From JANWHZ01 sp964527385 (GTDB lineage Bacteria > Patescibacteriota > Saccharimonadia > Saccharimonadales > UBA4665), in the NCBI GenBank assembly GCA_964527385.1, contig CAZGPZ010000068.1:1-5731 (forward strand): DNA of 5,731 nucleotides, given 5' to 3'. The translations under genes were made by a program, and so were the position numbers. Each line of letters starts with the position of its first letter. The stretch's first letter is position 1. The notes below the pieces were generated by a model. The model saw nothing but the letters and a program-made list of their open reading frames with translations. It ran no database searches and was not told the origin of the DNA. Positions 1-4,322 of the stretch are shown piece by piece.

Positions 1-750
1 GCCAACGCCATTACGCTCAACTCCGGTGCCGCACTGACGTTTACGGGGGCAGCCAACTCAACTTGGGACCTGGGCGCCGCACACACGCTTTCGTTGCAAA
101 CCACCAACAACGGGCCGATCACCACTGGAACGGGCTTGTTGACCGTTGGCGGGAATATAACGTTCTCAGGAGCATCGGCGCGCACGATTACTGGTCCGGG
201 CATCGGCGGGCTTGCAATCAGCGACACCACGGGCGCCATCACGATTACCGGAGGGGCGGCATCGACTTGGGACCTGGGCGCTGCACATACACTTTCACTG
301 CAGACGACGAACAACGGGGCAATCACAACCGGGACAGGGTTGCTAACGGTCGGTGGTAGCACGTCACTCGGCAATAATGTTTCATTTGCAGGTTCTTCCT
401 TGCGCTCGATTACCGGCCCGACTGGGGCAGCGCTGTCAGTTATTTCCAATGGCGCCTTGACCCTGACGGGTGCCGGAGCTTCGACCTGGGATATCGGCAA
501 CAACCTTCTCTCGCTCCAAACTGCCAGTAACGGCGCCATCACGACCGGTACCGGGCTATGGACGCAGGGCGGCAACGTGACATTTTCTGGTTCTTCCGCC
601 CGGACAATCACCGGGCCTGGTTCTGCCGCATTGACGTTGGTCAGCGGTGCGGGCGGGGCTTTGACGCTGACCGGCAACGCCGCTTCGGTCTGGTCGACGA
701 CATCGGGCGCGCTGACACTTACATCGGCCGCTTCGGCTGTATGGTCGACG
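1..750 (+). repeat. Tandem repeats coding for about 66-74-residue surface protein units, plus a 51-bp mini-repeat
   Basis: The conserved tryptophan codon of each unit lies at 64, 268, 487, 691 and 742, giving spacings of 204, 219, 204 and 51 bases, all multiples of three. The ITTGTGL motif recurs at 118, 322 and 538, and the R(T/S)ITGP motif at 181, 403 and 601. Units 1 and 2 are almost identical as protein over 31 codons from the TWDLG motif to the VGG motif, yet differ in 19 of those codons. Unit 3 is more diverged (TWDIGNNLLSLQ). The array runs off the left edge, so the total copy number is unknown. Confidence 0.9.
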
Positions 751-1953
751 AGCGCTGGCACGCTGACGTTACAATCGGCAAGCGGCAGCGCGTTCACGGC
801 ATCGGCACAAGGTGCCGGCCAATCGAACTTCGGTACGGTGGGGACGGGAACGACCGTCCTGGGCAACACAACCGGCACCACCGAGCTCATCGGTCCCACG
901 TACAGCTCATCGACAGCTGGTGTGCTTGTCGGCGACGGCTCGGTAACCTCTACGCCCATCTTGTTCCAGCCTAATAATTCAAGCCTTGACCCAGCGAGCG
1001 AAGCTACCGCCAACTGTTCAACAACGATTAATGCTGGTGCAATCTATTACAGCGCAGCAACCGCTTCGCCTAACGGCGTGACTACGAATGAGCTGCGCGG
1101 CTGTATCAATGGGGCTTGGACAGATATAGTGACAGGGGACCAGCTAGGTATTCTGCTATTTGGCGTAGTTGAGGACAGCGGCTCGGTAGCTGGTGACTTT
1201 ACTGGTGTTTCGGGCTATGCTAATGCGCCATGCAAGGTTGTTTGGGCAGGTACGCGGAGCGTAACTGTTGAGCCGTGCACGGCTTATTCTGGTGGCCGAA
1301 AAGTCGTTGTCCCGTCACCTGTAACGTTTACGAATCTTGGCGTTGGGGGGTCAATACGATACCAGCAAATTTGCCTGATGGGTACTAACGGCGAGCCGGC
1401 ACTGACAACGTCGAGCACAAGCGAAGCATTAAGCGATGCGCCGTGGAGCGCGTCGGCTCCCATCCTTTGCCTTGCGACGATCCACACAAACACTACACCA
1501 CAGGTTGATAGGATTTATGACACGCGTGTCTTTACGTCATCAGTCAAGGAATATGCCGGTTGTACTGCGGGCGGCGCAGCCGTGCCAGCAGCACCGGGTT
1601 ATATTGTTATCATTGACACGTCAGGCGATAACCTTGTGACGACGACCTCAACGATTCAGACCAGTATTGTTCGCGGCATCGTGGCCGTTGGTAGCTCTAC
1701 CGGATCGAGCACTAGCGTGAACTGTATTATTGTTGTTAGCGGTCCGGCATACGGAAAGGCTACCGGAACGGTGGGTGTTGGACAGCCAGCGCAGACATCC
1801 ACGACAGCAGGGTATATCTCCACAACTTCGACGATAAGCAAGTGGGGCCAATACCGAGACGCCGGACCGGTTGTTGCTAACGGCAACACAACCGCATGTA
1901 ATGCTGTGTCGAACTGCCAATTTTCATTACTAATAGATGTAACCCTATATTGA
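1..1953 (+). CDS. Large surface/adhesin-like repeat protein, 3' part (start lies before the window)
   Basis: Frame 1 is open from the first base to a TGA at 1951-1953, giving 650 visible residues. The first in-frame start-like codon (TTG at 94) sits inside a repeat, so it is not the real start and the gene is 5'-truncated by the window edge. Residues 1-about 235 hold tandem repeats of about 66-74 residues rich in Thr, Gly, Ser and Ala, with motifs STWDLG, SLQTTNNG, ITTGTGLLTVGG and RTITGPG. A short 17-residue repeat (SVWSTTSG / AVWSTSAG) follows. Residues about 270-390 contain a GVLVGDGSVTSTP linker and an NELRGCINGAWTD segment (363-375), a pattern I associate with fibre-like or surface proteins of candidate-phyla bacteria. 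The C-terminal part (about 530-650) has VGVGQPAQTSTTAGYI and ends FSLLIDVTLY, resembling beta-rich fibre tips. All ten cysteines lie at 339-639. Predicted beta-rich, exported, adhesion or envelope role; a phage-type fibre is the alternative. The exact function is not recognised. Confidence 0.85.
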   Translation, partial: ANAITLNSGAALTFTGAANSTWDLGAAHTLSLQTTNNGPITTGTGLLTVGGNITFSGASARTITGPGIGGLAISDTTGAITITGGAASTWDLGAAHTLSLQTTNNGAITTGTGLLTVGGSTSLGNNVSFAGSSLRSITGPTGAALSVISNGALTLTGAGASTWDIGNNLLSLQTASNGAITTGTGLWTQGGNVTFSGSSARTITGPGSAALTLVSGAGGALTLTGNAASVWSTTSGALTLTSAASAVWSTSAGTLTLQSASGSAFTASAQGAGQSNFGTVGTGTTVLGNTTGTTELIGPTYSSSTAGVLVGDGSVTSTPILFQPNNSSLDPASEATANCSTTINAGAIYYSAATASPNGVTTNELRGCINGAWTDIVTGDQLGILLFGVVEDSGSVAGDFTGVSGYANAPCKVVWAGTRSVTVEPCTAYSGGRKVVVPSPVTFTNLGVGGSIRYQQICLMGTNGEPALTTSSTSEALSDAPWSASAPILCLATIHTNTTPQVDRIYDTRVFTSSVKEYAGCTAGGAAVPAAPGYIVIIDTSGDNLVTTTSTIQTSIVRGIVAVGSSTGSSTSVNCIIVVSGPAYGKATGTVGVGQPAQTSTTAGYISTTSTISKWGQYRDAGPVVANGNTTACNAVSNCQFSLLIDVTLY

Positions 1954-1956
1954 GTA

Positions 1957-2481
1957 ATGTTTGCAACCCGAGTCATCAGGCGTACATTTGACCCACGAAC
2001 CGCTCTTTTCACCGGCGGCACACTCGTTGTGATCGTAGTCCTTGGTGTTTTCGGTTTATGGCAGCTAAACCACCAAGTACCTTTGCCATCGTCGATCAAA
2101 TCGCAAGTTCATTTTGCGGTGTTCTTGCCATCCCAAGGTGTCACCATTGACGCGTCTACGTATAAATACGACGCCGGCCAGGGCGTGCTCAGTTTCGTTG
2201 GCAAAATGCCTGATGGCCAAACAGTGACCATTGCTGAACAAGCCACGCCAGCCCCGTTCAATGATATTCCAAACTATTACACCCAGTTTTTAAGCAAGAT
2301 TTTTGAATATACTGCATTTGATTCATTACAAGGTACGGTACACTTGGCGCACCCCAAAAGCGCAGGCCAGGCGGCGGTGATGAATAGCAAAGGTACGCTG
2401 ATATTTGCCCGTGTAGACCACGACGAACCTAGTAACACCTGGAAGAACGTCTTCAGCCGCATGACGTTGTATATCTGGTGA
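1957..2481 (+). CDS. Small single-pass membrane protein with an extracytoplasmic domain, function unknown
   Basis: The gene encodes 174 residues. A short basic N-terminus (MFATRVIRRTF) precedes one hydrophobic helix at about residues 16-37, which predicts a single-pass protein with N-terminus inside. The remaining 137 residues would lie outside. They have alternating hydrophobic strands (VHFAVFLP, GVLSFVGKM, TVTIAEQATP, GTLIFARV) and no cysteine. The order of a 'LP..G' start, a TVTIAEQ strand and a C-terminal LIFAR strand recalls small anchored proteins of unknown function common in Saccharibacteria; that is recollection, not a search result. The ATG lies 3 bases after the stop of the surface repeat gene and has no clear Shine-Dalgarno sequence, so it is probably read by translational coupling from the same transcript. 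A role in anchoring or exporting the upstream protein is possible, but context is the only support. Confidence 0.85.
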   Translation: MFATRVIRRTFDPRTALFTGGTLVVIVVLGVFGLWQLNHQVPLPSSIKSQVHFAVFLPSQGVTIDASTYKYDAGQGVLSFVGKMPDGQTVTIAEQATPAPFNDIPNYYTQFLSKIFEYTAFDSLQGTVHLAHPKSAGQAAVMNSKGTLIFARVDHDEPSNTWKNVFSRMTLYIW

Positions 2482-2506
2482 TACGTGAGTGTCCTCGGCT
2501 GTGCTC
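2482..2506. other. Convergent gene junction without a visible terminator
   Basis: Only 25 bases separate the stop codon of the plus-strand membrane protein gene from the stop codon of the minus-strand PKD gene. I see no GC-rich hairpin followed by a T-run on either strand here. The two transcripts therefore probably overlap at their 3' ends, or end by another mechanism. Confidence 0.6.
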
Positions 2507-3592
2507 TTAATGGCTGTGATGCTGGGGGAGACGGCGGCGGGCCACTTGCTTGCCCAATATGGCTTGGACGGCGCGCTGTTCGCCGAGCCAGAAGCTGGCA
2601 GCCATCAATACGACCGTTATGTATGTAGGCCACGCTAGCCAAAGCCACCCACCTAGGCCGTTGAGCACATTTTCTAGCCAACTGAACGACGGAGCACCTG
2701 GGCGAGGGGTCGTAATGCCGCCTGCTGCCCCGGTAGCCCGGATGAACGCGACTAGCTGCAACATCGCCGTGTTTCCGCGTGCGTCCTGGGCGTATACCTT
2801 GAATGCATAGTAACCTGGCTTCGTATACGTGTGTTCTATGCTGAATGTTCCTGCCCGGGGCACGCTGGTGGTGTCTGATTTGCCATCACCCCATGCGACC
2901 CGAGCAATATACGGGGGAATCCCGCCAGATATCGAAACGTTCCAAACAATCTCAGATCCTACGGGGTATGCCCGATAATGATAGGTGCTTTGCAGAGTTA
3001 GCGGGCTGGCAGTCTGTCCGGTAGTGGTGCCCGAGCCTGGCGTGGTGCCGCCGGATGATGGTGGCGGTGGCGCGATGGGCGGCTGGTACGTGATGGTAAT
3101 ACTCGGTGTCGCTGGACCTGGGTCGTCCGTGATGTTGTAGTCTTGTGCCTGCAGGATATTACTGCCAACGCTCAGGGAAGTATCTATCGAGAATGTATTC
3201 CCCGTGCACCAGGCTGTGCCGCTTGGCGAACCGTTGCGAATAAGGGTGACATAGGAATTGTCCGGGCATGTTCCACTGACGGTTATCGGCGATGATGTCG
3301 CGACGTAGCCATCGGCAGGGGTGGTAATGACAGCCCCCTCGGTTAATGGCGGAGCAGGGATTTTCGCGGTCACGCTGTACGATGCGGCCACGGCATGGTA
3401 CGTCCAGCCGGCGATGAATACCCCAGCGACCAGCAGGACCATAATGGTGGCTGGGTGCAGCAGGAACCGCTTGTGGATTGGCTGGGAGCGTCTGATCTTC
3501 GACTTGATGGCGCGTCGCCGCGTCGGGTTTTTGCGCGGCCCGCTATGCCGTGTCACGGCTCGGAATATTCCATTGTGGCTTGATGAACGCAT
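2507..3592 (-). CDS. Membrane-anchored Ig-like/PKD domain surface protein
   Basis: The gene encodes 361 residues with membrane segments at both ends. Residues 1-47 are strongly basic (several RRR/KSK clusters), as expected for a cytoplasmic tail, and are followed by a helix at about 48-66 ending in AVAAS. Residues about 80-170 form an Ig-like beta domain (ITTPADGYVATSSPITVSG) with two cysteines, C109 and C129, that could form a disulfide. A Pro/Gly/Ser/Thr linker covers about 171-195. Residues about 196-286 are a PKD domain with the typical WGDGKSD turn (234-240) and EHTYTKPGYYAFKVYAQD strands (253-270). A second hydrophobic helix (about 313-336) and a basic tail (RRR, then HHSH) complete the protein, so the Ig and PKD domains would be an outside loop tethered at both ends. 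PKD domains usually serve in protein or carbohydrate contact at the surface; no enzyme motif is visible. The ATG follows a short A-rich leader without a Shine-Dalgarno sequence, and an extended -10 promoter lies just upstream, supporting this start. Confidence 0.88.
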   Translation of the reverse strand: MRSSSHNGIFRAVTRHSGPRKNPTRRRAIKSKIRRSQPIHKRFLLHPATIMVLLVAGVFIAGWTYHAVAASYSVTAKIPAPPLTEGAVITTPADGYVATSSPITVSGTCPDNSYVTLIRNGSPSGTAWCTGNTFSIDTSLSVGSNILQAQDYNITDDPGPATPSITITYQPPIAPPPPSSGGTTPGSGTTTGQTASPLTLQSTYHYRAYPVGSEIVWNVSISGGIPPYIARVAWGDGKSDTTSVPRAGTFSIEHTYTKPGYYAFKVYAQDARGNTAMLQLVAFIRATGAAGGITTPRPGAPSFSWLENVLNGLGGWLWLAWPTYITVVLMAASFWLGEQRAVQAILGKQVARRRLPQHHSH

Positions 3593-3617
3593 TTTTTTGT
3601 TTCAGGTTACTACTGTT

Positions 3618-3626
3618 ATCATACCA
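3618..3626 (-). promoter_or_regulatory. Extended -10 promoter of the PKD protein gene
   Basis: Read on the minus strand this is TGGTATGAT, an extended -10 element (TGn followed by TATGAT, one mismatch to TATAAT). No good -35 box is present at 16-18 bases upstream, as is common with extended -10 promoters. A start point about 7 bases downstream would give a leader of only about 20 bases before the ATG at 3592. The leader ends in an A-run that merges with the start codon. Confidence 0.5.
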
Positions 3627-3666
3627 TACTGATGCCAAGAGGAGTGGGCATGGACTCCAAACTTCA

Positions 3667-3758
3667 GTCATTCCCTCGAATCCGCCTGCAGCAGAGGGAA
3701 TTCAGTTAAAAAGTACCTTTCTGTAACTACTGGATTTCCAGTCAAACTGGGAATGACG
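3667..3758. repeat. Pair of inverted REP-like palindromes
   Basis: Two palindromic units lie in opposite orientation. Unit A (3667-3705) reads GTCATTCCCTC, a 16-base loop, then GAGGGAATTCAG, with a perfect 8-bp stem (3670-3677 with 3694-3701). Unit B (3730-3758) reads CTGGATTTCCAG, a 5-base loop, then CTGGGAATGACG, with a 7-bp stem holding one G-T wobble. Both share the tails GTCATTCCC and (T/C)CAG, so B is an inverted, diverged copy of A. The outer ends GTCATTCCC (3667-3675) and GGGAATGAC (3749-3757) are exact inverted repeats. This layout resembles the widespread non-coding GTCATTCC/GGAATGAC palindromes and BIME-type REP pairs. It sits upstream of the PKD gene promoter and downstream of the response regulator terminator, and encodes no protein. 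Confidence 0.6.
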
Positions 3759-3785
3759 CCTGCTTTTGACCAGGTTGGTGATATA

Positions 3786-3812
3786 AAAAACCGCGTTTTC
3801 CGCGCGGTTTTT
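3786..3812 (-). terminator. Rho-independent terminator of the response regulator gene, probably bidirectional
   Basis: The arms AAAAACCGCG (3786-3795) and CGCGGTTTTT (3803-3812) are perfectly complementary around a 7-base loop. Read on the minus strand, the GC-rich stem is followed by a run of six T, 19 bases after the response regulator stop codon. The plus strand also ends in five T, so the hairpin can stop transcription from either side. Confidence 0.88.
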
Positions 3813-3831
3813 CAGTTGCAACCGACGAGGA

Positions 3832-4227
3832 CTAAGCGTTCGGTACTTCGTTCCGGGTGTAACCGGCTAGAATACCTTTGACAATATCGGTGACTTCCTT
3901 CGGCTCGTGCTCGCTCTTAATCAGGTATTTGACGGCTCCCTTGGAAAGTGCCATCTCAGCGTCCTGCTGCCCGGCAAGGTTCGTGAGCATAATAACCGGA
4001 ATTGCTTTGGTGCGGTCATCGGCTTTGAGCTTTTCGAGCACCTGCAAGCCGTTCATCTTCGGCATCATCACATCAAGCAAGATCAGCGTCGGCGCGCTTG
4101 ACTGCGCTTTGCTCAAGCCTTCTTCGCCGTCATGGGCTAGGTCAACTTCGTACTTTTCAAAGCTGAAGATCTTTTGATACATCCGGCTCATCAACGGATC
4201 GTCTTCGACAATGAGAATTTTCGTCAT
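3832..4227 (-). CDS. Single-domain CheY-like response regulator
   Basis: The 131-residue protein is one receiver domain with no output domain. The key residues are present: acidic pocket E8-D9-D10, phospho-acceptor D52 in LILLDVMMPKMNG, switch threonine T82 in VIMLTN, aromatic Y101 and invariant lysine K104 in YLIKS. It should take a phosphate from a histidine kinase on D52 in the cytoplasm and signal by binding a partner protein, as CheY and other stand-alone receivers do. The start is well supported by a GAGAGGG ribosome binding site 4 bases upstream. The Cache sensor gene lies 95 bases upstream on the same strand, so the two are likely a functional pair, but no kinase is present in the window. 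Its own sigma-70-like promoter and terminator mean it can be expressed alone. The protein partner cannot be told from the sequence. Confidence 0.95.
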   Translation of the reverse strand: MTKILIVEDDPLMSRMYQKIFSFEKYEVDLAHDGEEGLSKAQSSAPTLILLDVMMPKMNGLQVLEKLKADDRTKAIPVIMLTNLAGQQDAEMALSKGAVKYLIKSEHEPKEVTDIVKGILAGYTRNEVPNA

Positions 4228-4231
4228 GGTA

Positions 4232-4238
4232 CCCTCTC
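4232..4238 (-). promoter_or_regulatory. Ribosome binding site of the response regulator gene
   Basis: GAGAGGG on the minus strand, 4 bases before the ATG, complementary to the anti-Shine-Dalgarno end of 16S rRNA. It is the only clear Shine-Dalgarno site among the genes whose starts are visible here, and it fixes the start of this gene. Confidence 0.75.
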
Positions 4239-4253
4239 TTATGTTCTTTCTTG

Positions 4254-4283
4254 ATTATACAAATTGCCGGTACAGTAATACAA
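4254..4283 (-). promoter_or_regulatory. Sigma-70-like promoter of the response regulator gene
   Basis: On the minus strand a perfect TATAAT (-10, at 4254-4259) lies 18 bases after TTGTAT (weak -35, at 4278-4283). It falls in the 95-base gap between the Cache sensor and the response regulator, leaving a leader of about 20 bases with the ribosome binding site. There is no terminator in this gap, so read-through from the sensor gene is also possible. Confidence 0.65.
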
Positions 4284-4322
4284 GGGGCGCGTGTAGTTTT
4301 ATGCTATTTCCTTCATATTTTA

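Noticed and set aside
94..96. TTG as the start of the surface repeat gene
   Set aside because: The frame is open to base 1 and the TTG lies inside a conserved repeat motif (SLQTTNNG), whose second copy at the same place has CTG. The gene clearly begins before the window.
1..750. Regular repeats as a CRISPR array or non-coding satellite
   Set aside because: Spacings are multiples of three, the frame stays open, and the conservation is at protein level while the DNA differs. There are no short identical repeats with unique spacers.
558..974. 138-codon open frame on the plus strand within the repeat gene
   Set aside because: It is an out-of-frame reading of the repeats; the protein is Arg/His/Cys-rich with no pattern, typical of a shadow of a GC-rich gene.
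1656..2099. 147-codon minus-strand open frame across the junction of the two plus-strand genes
   Set aside because: It is antisense to two well supported genes, has no recognisable domain and has no ribosome binding site or promoter that I can see.
2277..2681. 134-codon minus-strand open frame spanning the convergent junction
   Set aside because: It overlaps the ends of two supported genes, and the PKD protein helix and basic tail explain this region better.
3815..3822. 8-bp palindrome GTTGCAAC just after the response regulator stop
   Set aside because: It is short, single copy, and lies between a stop codon and a terminator. A chance palindrome of this size is expected, and no operator role is supported.
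4228..4322. Hidden HAMP or kinase fragment or small gene between the sensor and the response regulator
   Set aside because: Two frames stop within three codons, the third has 21 codons with no HAMP-like pattern, and the only ATG-led reading is five codons. A promoter explains the gap.
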